A stretch of DNA of 64,000 bases from Alteromonas sp. 5E99-2 (GTDB lineage: Bacteria; Pseudomonadota; Gammaproteobacteria; Enterobacterales; Alteromonadaceae). Below, piece after piece: positions 19,401 through 28,189 of this stretch. Positions within the stretch are counted from its first letter, which is position 1; every line of letters begins with the position of its first letter. Location of the stretch: assembly GCF_017368475.1 (NCBI RefSeq), contig NZ_JAFNJE010000008.1:104840-168839 (forward strand). The letters are read 5' to 3'. The position numbers were made by a program, and so were the translations under genes. Under the pieces are notes generated by a model. It saw only the letters and a list, made by a program, of their open reading frames with translations, was not told the origin of the DNA and made no database searches.

Positions 19401-21050
19401 TTAATTTTTACGTTGAAACTCGCTTGTGCTTGACCAACTAGGGGACTCAGCGGCATTAGCGACGTCTGTGCCAACGTCGAATAATAGTTGAGTGTCTTGA
19501 GCTATACCGGATAAGTCCCAACTATCTCGATATTGATCGCAAACTTGGTGATAACACCCCGTTACTATTACGTTCATTTTTTTGCGATAGGCAGCAGTTG
19601 CTTCATCAATGGGTTCGTTACCTCCACCGACGTACAGTGCGGGTACACCTTGTTTGGCAAAACTAAAATGGTCAGAACGATAGTAGTAACCTGCTTCTGG
19701 GTGGTCTTCTTGAGTTAAATATCGACCTTGTTTTTTTGCTGCAACGGTTAAGTTCTCTTCTAAAGATGATTTACCCATACCAACCACACTGACATCTTTT
19801 GTTCTGCCTAGTACATTCATCGCATCCATATTGATGTTCGCGACTGTTTTGTCTAACGGAATAATAGGGTTATCGGCATAGTATTTTGAGCCTAATAGCC
19901 CTTGCTCTTCTGCAGTTACAATTAAAAAGGTAACACTACGGGCTGGGCGTGGAGTTAGTTTGCCAAAGGCTTCTGCCATTACCAAAGCTGCTGCGCTACC
20001 TGTGGCGTTGTCATGAGCGCCATTGTATATTTGATCACCTTCAAGAGAAGTGTCCTTACCTAAATGGTCCCAATGTGCACTGTAAATCACATGCTCATCG
20101 GGTTTACTTGAGCCTGCCAATGTAGCGATAAAGTTGTGGCTTTTCGATTTAACAAATTTGTTCTCTAGGGTTACTGATGCGCTAATCGGCATTGCCTTAT
20201 TATATGGCCCTAATGCTGCTTTGGCTTTTTCTTCGCTATAATCTAATTGTGCATCGGCAAAGACTTTAGTAGCGGCCTCTAGCGATAACCAACCTTCAAT
20301 GGCAACGCGACTTGCACCTTTGTCAGGAGAGACTAAACCGTATTGAGGGCCGCTCCAACTGTTGGCCACAACTGACCAACCATAAGATGCTGGAGCTGTT
20401 TCATGGACAATTAGGGCCGCAGCAGCACCTTGACGACTAGCTTCTTCATATTTGTAGCTCCAGCGGCCGTAGTAGGTCATGGTTTTACCCTGAAACAAAC
20501 CACTTTCTGGATTAGCATAGCCTGGGTCATTGACTAATATGACAACGGTTTTTCCTTTTACATCTAACCCTTCATAGTCATTCCAATTGTATTCTGGTGC
20601 GTTGACACCATAGCCAACAAATACAAGTTCAGATTGATCAATAGATATCGAGGATTGTTCACGTTTAGAGCCTACGACCATGTTTTCTTTGTAATCAAAA
20701 ACATTCTCACCTATGGTTAGAGATACCTTGGGATTGGCGGTAATTTCAATCAATTCAACTTCTTGGAGGAAGCTCTCTCCGTTCCCCGGTGTAAAACCGG
20801 CAGATGTGAATTCTTGTTCTAAGTAAGCAAGGGTTTTTCGTTCGCCTTCAGAGGTTGGCAAGCGGCCTTCGAATTCGTCAGAGGATAGCGTCTTTATTGG
20901 CGGAATCAATGAATCAGCAGTAATCGTGGCATAGATATCGTTAAAATTGGTGCTGGTACTGCTGTCGTTATCATGAGCGTTGTGTTTTTCTCCGCAGCCG
21001 CTAAAAATAACGCATGCAGCAAGTAACGCTGTGGGTTTAAAAAAATGCAT
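19401..21050 (-). CDS. M28 family metallopeptidase, lipoprotein
   Basis: Protein of 549 residues from the ATG at 21050, chosen because it gives a clean lipoprotein signal (lipobox FSGC, Cys19) behind an AAGAGAG ribosome binding site; the frame extends upstream to 21197 without sense. A PA-like insertion (residues about 150-280) is followed by the M28 zinc peptidase domain: YSAHWDHLGKD, GAHDNATGSAA, TAEEQGLLGS, NMDAMN and the final His in YRSDHFSFAKQGVPAL. All five metal or catalytic positions appear present. M28 enzymes of this build are aminopeptidases; here it would be anchored in the envelope for peptide feeding. It is divergent from the DUF3025 gene. Confidence 0.88.
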   Translation of the reverse strand: MHFFKPTALLAACVIFSGCGEKHNAHDNDSSTSTNFNDIYATITADSLIPPIKTLSSDEFEGRLPTSEGERKTLAYLEQEFTSAGFTPGNGESFLQEVELIEITANPKVSLTIGENVFDYKENMVVGSKREQSSISIDQSELVFVGYGVNAPEYNWNDYEGLDVKGKTVVILVNDPGYANPESGLFQGKTMTYYGRWSYKYEEASRQGAAAALIVHETAPASYGWSVVANSWSGPQYGLVSPDKGASRVAIEGWLSLEAATKVFADAQLDYSEEKAKAALGPYNKAMPISASVTLENKFVKSKSHNFIATLAGSSKPDEHVIYSAHWDHLGKDTSLEGDQIYNGAHDNATGSAAALVMAEAFGKLTPRPARSVTFLIVTAEEQGLLGSKYYADNPIIPLDKTVANINMDAMNVLGRTKDVSVVGMGKSSLEENLTVAAKKQGRYLTQEDHPEAGYYYRSDHFSFAKQGVPALYVGGGNEPIDEATAAYRKKMNVIVTGCYHQVCDQYRDSWDLSGIAQDTQLLFDVGTDVANAAESPSWSSTSEFQRKN

Positions 21051-21114
21051 ATTTTCTCTCTTATTGATACTTATTTTAATATAATGCTTAGCCAGTATAG
21101 AGAAATGAAAATGA

Positions 21115-21984
21115 GTGTCTATAACTATGCAAGACAAGTGGGATAGAGAGAAGTTAACGCAATTAAGATGTACGTTTTTGCTTGATTGTATAAACACAGG
21201 TAAATTTGATGAAAGAGATTCATTTCCTAGTGCTTCAGAGCTGACAAAAACTGCACAAAGTCAGACGCCTTCGTTTCCTTGCACTTTTATTCCACAAATT
21301 GAAGGCGAAGGAACACTGGATTACTACGAGATTCAAATTGCCAATGCGCAACAAATACCTACAAGGGAAAACAATTGGCACGACTTCTTCAATGGGTTGA
21401 TTTGGCATCAATTTCCGAAATCAAAAATGTTAATAAGTCGGCTTCACGCTAAAGATATTGAGCAGCATGGCCTTTCACCTCGCACACCAAGGAGAGATCG
21501 TCTGACTCACTTTGACGAATGTGGTTTACTTTTATTGGTTAAAAAGTCAGATTTAGCACAATGTACGTCTTTTTTTCATGGGTTAAGCACTCATAATTGG
21601 ACGCAGGTTTACCTTGAACTCAGAAACCTTTGGCACAATGTGGTTACGCCTTGCCTATTTGGCCACGCAAGCGCAGAAATGATGTTAAGCCCTTTTGTTG
21701 GGCTGACTGCTAAATGGGTGTTGGTTCCAGTGGATGATGATTTTGATACGTGTTCTTTTGCCGAAAAAAGAGCCCATGTTGATGATCAATTATTGAGTGT
21801 CATCACCTACTTTGACGGGTTTACTTCCAAGAATGTACTCAGGCCTATTCCTTTGCTTGGTATTCCGCAATGGTGTGATAAACAAAATGCTAACTTTTAT
21901 AGCGATTCGAATTATTTTCGTTCTCAGCGAGAAGGCGTAGCATTGACTCAACAATACCCGCCTCGGTGGCCTTTAAAACAATAA
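21115..21984 (+). CDS. DUF3025 domain protein
   Basis: Protein of 289 residues (GTG at 21115; an ATG at 21127 would give 285) without signal peptide or membrane segments. It matches the DUF3025 family, known mainly from proteobacteria, with the stretches NNWHDFFNGLIWHQFPKSK and LTHFDECGLLLL. The function is unknown. Its end overlaps the convergent Yip1-like gene by 12 bases, and its start is divergent from the M28 peptidase. Confidence 0.75.
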   Translation: MSITMQDKWDREKLTQLRCTFLLDCINTGKFDERDSFPSASELTKTAQSQTPSFPCTFIPQIEGEGTLDYYEIQIANAQQIPTRENNWHDFFNGLIWHQFPKSKMLISRLHAKDIEQHGLSPRTPRRDRLTHFDECGLLLLVKKSDLAQCTSFFHGLSTHNWTQVYLELRNLWHNVVTPCLFGHASAEMMLSPFVGLTAKWVLVPVDDDFDTCSFAEKRAHVDDQLLSVITYFDGFTSKNVLRPIPLLGIPQWCDKQNANFYSDSNYFRSQREGVALTQQYPPRWPLKQ

Positions 21985-22677
21985 ATAAGCGAGCCAAATC
22001 GAACTAATAATAACGAATGGGGCACTGGCGATAATAAGTGATTTTCGTGTGTTAAATTGGGTCCACTGAGCAATACAGCTGGTAAGTAAATAAATTGACC
22101 ATACTGTGTCTAATCGTATTGATGTCATGAAATTATACCAGTCGGATCCCATGTTTGTGCCAAGAATAAAACCTAAAGAAAGTGGCGATAAGGAGGTCGG
22201 AGAGATTTCATTACTTGAACTCATTAACAGTAGTGCTATTGCAATAAGAGAACTAACAATGGTTGGCATTTGAGTCCACCAGAGTGCCCCGTACCAATCT
22301 GAAAAACCTTGAACATGGGAGTCGTCGTTCTTCGTCATTGAGTTCAAATATACCGCCAATATAGCGTTTACTATAACAACACCGAATATTGCTCCTCCTG
22401 CACCAATCCCTATCATAGTGGATGGGTTCATCGAGCTTCTTACAGCGTCCTGCTCTGCAGGGCTAGTATTTGCCATTGTTTCACTAATAATCGTTTCAAT
22501 ATACCAGTTGAAATCAATGTGATTGAAGTACGAATAGATAGTGAATAGAGTGACAAGGTTTATCAATATAAAAGGCAACCATGACCAGTTGTTGGCTTTT
22601 GCAAGAGTGCTAAACACTGCATTAGGTTTAATTAATACATTAGTCAATCCTTGGATTGGGTTGGATATAGACGACAT
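21973..22677 (-). CDS. Yip1-like integral membrane protein
   Basis: Protein of 234 residues from the ATG at 22677, which has a good AAGGAAA ribosome binding site; the frame runs up to 22728. It has five or six hydrophobic segments after a short cytoplasmic start (NPIQGLTNVLIKPNAVFSTL), the layout of the Yip1/YIF1 family. The bacterial members have no settled function. Confidence 0.7.
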   Translation of the reverse strand: MSSISNPIQGLTNVLIKPNAVFSTLAKANNWSWLPFILINLVTLFTIYSYFNHIDFNWYIETIISETMANTSPAEQDAVRSSMNPSTMIGIGAGGAIFGVVIVNAILAVYLNSMTKNDDSHVQGFSDWYGALWWTQMPTIVSSLIAIALLLMSSSNEISPTSLSPLSLGFILGTNMGSDWYNFMTSIRLDTVWSIYLLTSCIAQWTQFNTRKSLIIASAPFVIISSIWLAYLLF

Positions 22678-22816
22678 CACTTTCCTTAAAATGTTTATTT
22701 CTTTTTGTTTTATACCAATGGAATACAAAAATTACTACCTGATCTTTTGTAGTGAAATTAGAACGTGTTGATTTTTTTGTTTGTGGCGTGTGTGTGCAGA
22801 CTTTGTACACGACAAA

Positions 22817-22834
22817 GGTTGATCTTAGGTTGAT
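22817..22834 (+). promoter_or_regulatory. Tandem GGTTGAT repeat before the ABC exporter
   Basis: GGTTGAT occurs twice in direct order with an 11-base period, one helical turn, 69 bases upstream of the ATPase start codon. Direct repeats at 11 bases are the usual layout for OmpR/PhoB-type response regulators; PhoP boxes are GGTTTA-N5-GGTTTA. A candidate site only. Confidence 0.35.
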
Positions 22835-22902
22835 GAAATTTGCATTTTAGTTTTTATTACTTTGCATTATGATGAATTCGTACGCTTAACAAAGGACGTA
22901 AT

Positions 22903-23685
22903 ATGATAGAAGTACAAGGCTTACAAAAACGCTTCGCAGTTGAAAATCCGAAAAAATTATCTGAGCAAGAAAAAAAAGACCCTCGTCTAAAAGGGCGATT
23001 TTTCCGTTCGGTACGAGATGTGTCGTTTCAGTGCGAAGAAGGCTGTGTTCTGGGACTTCTTGGGCCAAACGGCGCCGGTAAAACCACAACATTGCGCATG
23101 CTAAGCACTGCTTTATCACCAGATTCAGGCTCCATCTTTATTGACGGCGTCGATGTATTAAAAGCGCCTATCGAAGCTAGAAAACGCATCGGTTTTTTAT
23201 CGGGTTCGACAGGGTTATATGGGCGCTTAACGGGCCGAGAAAATATGGCTTATTTTGGTGAGTTACACGGTATGTCAAAGGCTGCGGTGGAAGAGCGTAT
23301 TGATGAACTAGCAGATATGCTCGACTTACATACATTTTTAGACAGGCGCTGTGAAAACTTTTCCACAGGAATGAAACAAAAAACCGCCATTGCAAGAACG
23401 GTTATTCATTCGCCTAAAGTGGTGGTGCTGGACGAACCAACAACGGGCTTGGATATTATGGCTGCACAAACCGTACTGTCTTTTGTTCGACATTTAAAAT
23501 CTTTGGGTACGCCGGTTATTTTTTCAACTCATCATCTTGCCGAAGTGTCTGAGCTTTGTGATCGGGTATGTGTTATTAACGAAGGAAAAACCATGTTTGA
23601 CGATACGTTAAATGCCTTTACACAATTAAGTGAAAACTCGTTGAACGATGCATTTTTATCTGCATTAAATATGAAGGAGGCATAA
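22903..23685 (+). CDS. natA: ABC exporter ATP-binding protein, NatA type
   Basis: Protein of 260 residues with all ABC motifs: Walker A GPNGAGKT, Q-loop region, signature FSTGMKQK, Walker B VVVLDEP and the H-loop STHH. The family is that of NatA of the NatAB Na+ exporter. The N-terminal insertion ENPKKLSEQEKKDPRLKGRF is typical of this subgroup. It precedes the permease by two bases, so both belong to one transcript. The substrate in this organism is not proven. Confidence 0.88.
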   Translation: MIEVQGLQKRFAVENPKKLSEQEKKDPRLKGRFFRSVRDVSFQCEEGCVLGLLGPNGAGKTTTLRMLSTALSPDSGSIFIDGVDVLKAPIEARKRIGFLSGSTGLYGRLTGRENMAYFGELHGMSKAAVEERIDELADMLDLHTFLDRRCENFSTGMKQKTAIARTVIHSPKVVVLDEPTTGLDIMAAQTVLSFVRHLKSLGTPVIFSTHHLAEVSELCDRVCVINEGKTMFDDTLNAFTQLSENSLNDAFLSALNMKEA

Positions 23686-23687
23686 TC

Positions 23688-24881
23688 ATGTGGATAGTCT
23701 TTAAAAAAGAACTAAAAGAGATCCTAAGAGATAAGAAAACCTTGTTCTTCATGATTGCATTACCCTTGTTAATCATTCCTGCCATAGGAGGCGTTGTAGG
23801 TTATTTTTCTGTTAAAGCGGTGACTGAAGCAGAAGAAAAAATCTTAAAAGTTTCAATAGTTAATCCCAACGCGGCACCGCAAATAACAGAGGAACTGCAG
23901 CGTTCTGAATTTTTCGAGATTGTGCCAATAGAGTCCGGTGTAACGCCTGAACAGTGGGTTAAAAGTAAAGGTGCCGATTTTGTACTGACCATGCCTGATA
24001 GTTATACAGCACCTTTACTGGAAAGTAATCAGAGGGTGTTTGTTATACATTTGAATGATGCCGGATTGAATTTGGTTGAGCGACGATTAAAAGAAATCAT
24101 AGAGCCTTATTTAAACAAACAACAACAAACCGCATTTCAAACGCTTAACTTAAGTGAAGAGCAAAGCGCTGGACTCATTGAGCCTTTTGTATTTGATAAA
24201 ATTGATGTTGCAGATAAACGAGAAAATATTGGTGAAAAAGTCGGTGGAATGCTTACGTATTTTATTTTTATTTTGTGTTTACAAGGCGCGATGATGCCAG
24301 CAGCAGACTTAGGGGCAGGCGAAAAAGAGCGGGGGACTTTGGAAACCTTATTGATTTCACCTATTGAGCGTAAGTATTTGGTATTAGGTAAATTTCTAAC
24401 TATTGCTTTAGCCGGTGTGATGACGGCGTTAATTACCGTGTTAAGTATGGCAATATGGGGAATTGTACTTAGTCAGGGTATGGCAATTCAATTTGTTGCT
24501 GAGTTTATGGGGGCGATCAATGCCATTGATTTTGTATTAATATTCTTTATGTTAATTCCTATTGTCAGTATTTTGGCTTCTATTTTATTAAGTATATCTA
24601 CTTATGCTAGAAGTTTTAAAGAAGCCCAAAGTTACATGGCACCGCTGGTGTTTGTAGTGATAGTTCCTACGTTGATGTCATCTTTGCCGGGCATTGAGTT
24701 AACGGGTGGTTGGGCTTGGGTGCCTTTAACAAATGTTGCTCTTGCGATTAAAGAACTCATAAAAGGAACAATGGATTATTACCAGCTTATTCCTATCTTT
24801 GTTTCTTCCATGGCTATTGCATTAGGTACATTGAGTTTTTGTGTGTACTGGTTCAACAAAGAAAAAGTACTTTTTCGTTAA
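23688..24881 (+). CDS. natB: ABC exporter permease, NatB type
   Basis: Membrane protein of 397 residues. An N-terminal segment (about 19-40, LFFMIALPLLIIPAIGGVVG) is followed by a large extracytoplasmic loop and then five or six membrane segments from about residue 180, the ABC-2 layout. AGEKERGTLETLLISPI is the conserved gate region of the family. It forms the exporter with the ATPase directly upstream. Na+ export is inferred from the NatB family name. Confidence 0.87.
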   Translation: MWIVFKKELKEILRDKKTLFFMIALPLLIIPAIGGVVGYFSVKAVTEAEEKILKVSIVNPNAAPQITEELQRSEFFEIVPIESGVTPEQWVKSKGADFVLTMPDSYTAPLLESNQRVFVIHLNDAGLNLVERRLKEIIEPYLNKQQQTAFQTLNLSEEQSAGLIEPFVFDKIDVADKRENIGEKVGGMLTYFIFILCLQGAMMPAADLGAGEKERGTLETLLISPIERKYLVLGKFLTIALAGVMTALITVLSMAIWGIVLSQGMAIQFVAEFMGAINAIDFVLIFFMLIPIVSILASILLSISTYARSFKEAQSYMAPLVFVVIVPTLMSSLPGIELTGGWAWVPLTNVALAIKELIKGTMDYYQLIPIFVSSMAIALGTLSFCVYWFNKEKVLFR

Positions 24882-24899
24882 TGTAAGAGCCTGTAGATA

Positions 24900-25958
24900 T
24901 TAATGGATACTAGGGTGTCGAAAATGCAGCCTAGTATCACAACTCTTTGAGCGTATTGATTCGGTAAATTGGATATAGCCCACTTCCTCCCACGTCGCTT
25001 TACTTTTACCCTTGTTATGAGCTTTAGCTGCGTATATTTGGTACCTTAATTGGTTTCCTTCATAGTGTTTCAAATCAAGTTCATCGCGAAAATCTAATTT
25101 ATCAACACGGGCTATTGTTGGGGCCGTTTTTACTTTTATCCACTGAGGTGAATGTATATCTTCAACCTTAGAGCCATTCTTATCGATTTTTGCTAAATGC
25201 GACACTGGACGAAATCGCGCATTGGCTTTTTCTTTACTGTAAAGAGCATCGGCATCTTTCAAATCAGATTCTAGTCTGTGAGCGGTGAGAAGCTGGCTAA
25301 ACGGGGGTAAAGAACCCAGCTCAGGTTCATTATCCATTTCGAGGTCGAGTACTGCGTCTGTTTTTATTCCGCCTAAGGAATGCAACAAAAACAAATTTAG
25401 GGTTTGATCGTGTTGCGGTGATTGAGGCGAGCCAAACACCTTAATTGCCATTCCCATTGCTCGTTTGTCTTTTTGTGTAGTACCGCTTAAGGACACTGAA
25501 ATTCTAGCCAAAATGGGCACACTGGTATTGGCGGCATAAAACCCAGAATACTCACTTTGTTCATTAATAACCCACTTTCCTGCGAAACAAATACCATTGG
25601 CTTGGAGTAATTTTTGCCCGGCGGGAAACTCAATTAAATCGTCGCCGCTTTCTAATGTTCTTTTCGCATCTGCGAAGAGAAGGTTGTGGCCGTCGCGGTC
25701 AAAGTGTTTTTTAGTTACCTTGTAGTGAGGTAGAGCGCTGTATTCATCGGAAAATACACTGTTTTTGATTGAATTGAAGTACTCAAGATTAGGTTCATCT
25801 ACGCTCACTTGATTTGCATAAGCTACCGTAAAAAAAACATGTGAAAACAGAAATAGTGATACAAAGGTTATAAATAAAGAAGTGAGTATCGTTCTACAAT
25901 AATGAGTAAGCATGAAAGCAATGACTGCGATAAAAGGTCTATTGCAATACATAAACAT
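24900..25958 (-). CDS. Secreted catalase-fold protein, active-site histidine not found
   Basis: Protein of 352 residues. A hydrophobic segment at about 24-48 looks like a signal peptide; the ATG at 25913 (337 residues) would give a more ordinary one, and neither start has a clear ribosome binding site. From residue 115 the order of motifs follows catalase-related heme proteins: an N-G-I-C-F-A-G-K-W segment where catalases have the His-containing HAKG segment, then ILARISVSLSG and KRAMGMAIKVFG like the beta-barrel core. Neither the catalytic His nor the C-terminal RxxxY heme tyrosine of true catalases was found. It may bind heme and act on organic peroxides, but this is inference. It is divergent from a radical SAM gene with 67 bases between. 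Confidence 0.6.
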   Translation of the reverse strand: MFMYCNRPFIAVIAFMLTHYCRTILTSLFITFVSLFLFSHVFFTVAYANQVSVDEPNLEYFNSIKNSVFSDEYSALPHYKVTKKHFDRDGHNLLFADAKRTLESGDDLIEFPAGQKLLQANGICFAGKWVINEQSEYSGFYAANTSVPILARISVSLSGTTQKDKRAMGMAIKVFGSPQSPQHDQTLNLFLLHSLGGIKTDAVLDLEMDNEPELGSLPPFSQLLTAHRLESDLKDADALYSKEKANARFRPVSHLAKIDKNGSKVEDIHSPQWIKVKTAPTIARVDKLDFRDELDLKHYEGNQLRYQIYAAKAHNKGKSKATWEEVGYIQFTESIRSKSCDTRLHFRHPSIH

Positions 25959-26025
25959 AGATTCAATACAAAGACGACATTTTTTCGAGAATGGTACTCA
26001 AATTAATAATTAACTAGGTAAGTCT

Positions 26026-27366
26026 ATGGCGATTTCGTTAAAGCAATCAGCAAGCGACACTCCAATTTATACGCCCTCCATACGCCAGCAGCAGTTAGCG
26101 TTAACCCAAAAACGAATGGGGGAACACTTTACTCCCAATCAGTTGTTGGGACGTTCATTGACTGTGGGATGTGTTGCAGTAGAAATTACCCAAAAATGTA
26201 ATTTAGATTGCACCTTGTGTTATTTATCTGAACATTCTCAGTCTGTAAGAGATATTCCATTAGTTGAAGTGTTTCGCCGCTTAGACGATGTACTTGCCCA
26301 TTATGGCCCAGGGACCAGTGTGCAAATAACCGGTGGTGACCCCACGCTGCGAAAGCACAGTGAGTTAATCGAAATTGTTGAATATGCAACTCAGCTAGGA
26401 TTAAACACAGCTTTGTTTACAAATGGCATTGCTGCCTCTAGAAAATTACTGGTTAACCTCGCCAAAGCCGGTTTGAAAGATATTGCCTTTCATGTGGACA
26501 CCACACAAGAAAGAAAAGGCTATACCGACGAAGCCTCCTTGAATGAAATTCGAGAAGAATATATCGAACGGTGCAATGGCTTGGGGCTGATGATCATCTT
26601 TAATACTACTGTGCACAACGGCAACTTTAGTGAGTTACCACAGATGGTGCGTTTCTTTGTGGACAGAGCTGAAACAGTGAGCTTTGTATCGTTTCAATTA
26701 CAAGCAGAAACAGGCCGAGGGGAGTGGGGTGCGAGAGATGATGTTATCGACCCGGTTACCGTAAAAGCGGGAATTGAAAAAGCCATTGCTAAGTCACTTC
26801 CTTGGGAAAAAGTGCGTATTGGCCACAATAATTGTCACAGCTATATGCCCACATTAGTGACAAACAAAGAAGTGTATTCTGTGGTAGATGATGAATCTTT
26901 TTTTGCTAAATTTATTCACGATTTCGATGACGTACAAATACTTCGTCAAGAAGGCTTAGCAAGTATTGTTGCCCGTTATACTTGGGCGTTACTGAAAAAG
27001 CCGGTGTGGATCCCACGACTTATCGGTGCGACCTTGACTAAGCTCAACGAAATGAAATCGGATTTATTTAGGGCTAGGGGAAAGGTTCACAAGCTGTCAT
27101 TTTTCGTACAGAACTTTATGGATGCAAACGCATTAGAACAAGACAGAATAGATGCTTGTTCTTTTATGGTGATGACAGCTGACGGCCCTGTTTCCATGTG
27201 TGAGCATAATGCTCACCGCGATGATTACATTTTAAAACCTTTGGAGTACGTAAACAAAAAAGGTGAAACACAAATGTATCAGCCTCTTCGTGAAAAGAAG
27301 AGTCACGGGATCCCAGTAAAAGTTGTCGGCGCCGCACCCGCTGCTTGCGGGAGTTGTGCAGGTTAA
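26026..27366 (+). CDS. Radical SAM protein of unknown reaction
   Basis: Protein of 446 residues. CNLDCTLC (Cys58, Cys62, Cys65) is the CX3CX2C motif of radical SAM enzymes, preceded by VAVEITQK; ITGGDPTL is the GGE-type motif with Asp instead of Glu. The C-terminal part carries more cysteines: one in DACSFMV, one in SMCEHNAH, and the end CGSC. These suggest an auxiliary cluster in a SPASM-like arrangement. A central helical stretch (about 310-350) separates the two parts. The substrate is unknown. It is followed after 50 bases by a DUF547 gene in the same direction and is divergent from the catalase-fold gene. Confidence 0.75.
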   Translation: MAISLKQSASDTPIYTPSIRQQQLALTQKRMGEHFTPNQLLGRSLTVGCVAVEITQKCNLDCTLCYLSEHSQSVRDIPLVEVFRRLDDVLAHYGPGTSVQITGGDPTLRKHSELIEIVEYATQLGLNTALFTNGIAASRKLLVNLAKAGLKDIAFHVDTTQERKGYTDEASLNEIREEYIERCNGLGLMIIFNTTVHNGNFSELPQMVRFFVDRAETVSFVSFQLQAETGRGEWGARDDVIDPVTVKAGIEKAIAKSLPWEKVRIGHNNCHSYMPTLVTNKEVYSVVDDESFFAKFIHDFDDVQILRQEGLASIVARYTWALLKKPVWIPRLIGATLTKLNEMKSDLFRARGKVHKLSFFVQNFMDANALEQDRIDACSFMVMTADGPVSMCEHNAHRDDYILKPLEYVNKKGETQMYQPLREKKSHGIPVKVVGAAPAACGSCAG

Positions 27367-27416
27367 TGCGTTATCCAATTATTTTTAATATTTATACATT
27401 ACATAGGAGCAGATAA

Positions 27417-28181
27417 ATGCTATCTCGAGTTGTTCTACTTGTTGGAATTTTATTAAGTTTTCAAAGCCTTGGTCAAACACCACAAGCGCAAGAGGAAGCA
27501 CAAAAAGAATGGGCGTACATTGTTGCAAATTACGTTGACGAAACCGGCAGCACAGACTTTGCTCGATTAGCTAAGTCTGATGATTTAGCGCGTTTGAAAC
27601 AAGTTGTGGAGTTTATAAGTAAAACTAGCCCTAATACCCACCCTGAACTATTTAAAGCCCCTAATGCAACAATGGCTTATTACATTAATGCATACAATGC
27701 ACTTGCTATGTACGGCGTTATTGATAGAGGCATTCCCGATGGCTTTACAAGTTTTATAAAGCGCGCGAAATTTTTTAAATTCCGCGATGTTGTTATTGGC
27801 GGTGAAGAAACGAATCTGTATGACTTTGAAAATGATGTAGTGCGTCCTTTAGGTGAGCCACGGGCACACTTTGCCTTAAATTGCATGGTTAAAGATTGTC
27901 CTCGTTTGCCTCAAGTCCCTTTTGTAGCTGAAACCTTAGATGAGCAATTAAAACAAGCCGCGTGGGAATTTTTTGCTAAGGAAAAACACTTCTACAGAGA
28001 TGACAAAAACAATGCAGTTTATGTGTCAGAAATTCTCGACTTTTATACTGAAGACTTTGTTGAATCTGGCAAAACAAAAGATTTAGGTGAATATATAAAT
28101 CGCTACGTAAACACGCCTATTCCAGATAGTTATAAAATTAAATTTATCGATTATGACTGGCGTATCAATGCGCAGAAATAA
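27417..28181 (+). CDS. DUF547 domain protein, exported
   Basis: Protein of 254 residues with a signal peptide (about 1-20). The DUF547 domain is clear: YYINAYNALAMYGVIDRGIP, NCMVKDCPRLP and an SEILDFY segment near the end. The Cys and His-like residues and fold are reminiscent of papain-like enzymes, but no activity is established for bacterial members. The gene probably belongs to one transcript with the radical SAM gene and is convergent with DUF1501. Confidence 0.82.
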   Translation: MLSRVVLLVGILLSFQSLGQTPQAQEEAQKEWAYIVANYVDETGSTDFARLAKSDDLARLKQVVEFISKTSPNTHPELFKAPNATMAYYINAYNALAMYGVIDRGIPDGFTSFIKRAKFFKFRDVVIGGEETNLYDFENDVVRPLGEPRAHFALNCMVKDCPRLPQVPFVAETLDEQLKQAAWEFFAKEKHFYRDDKNNAVYVSEILDFYTEDFVESGKTKDLGEYINRYVNTPIPDSYKIKFIDYDWRINAQK

Positions 28182-28189
28182 CCTGTTTT

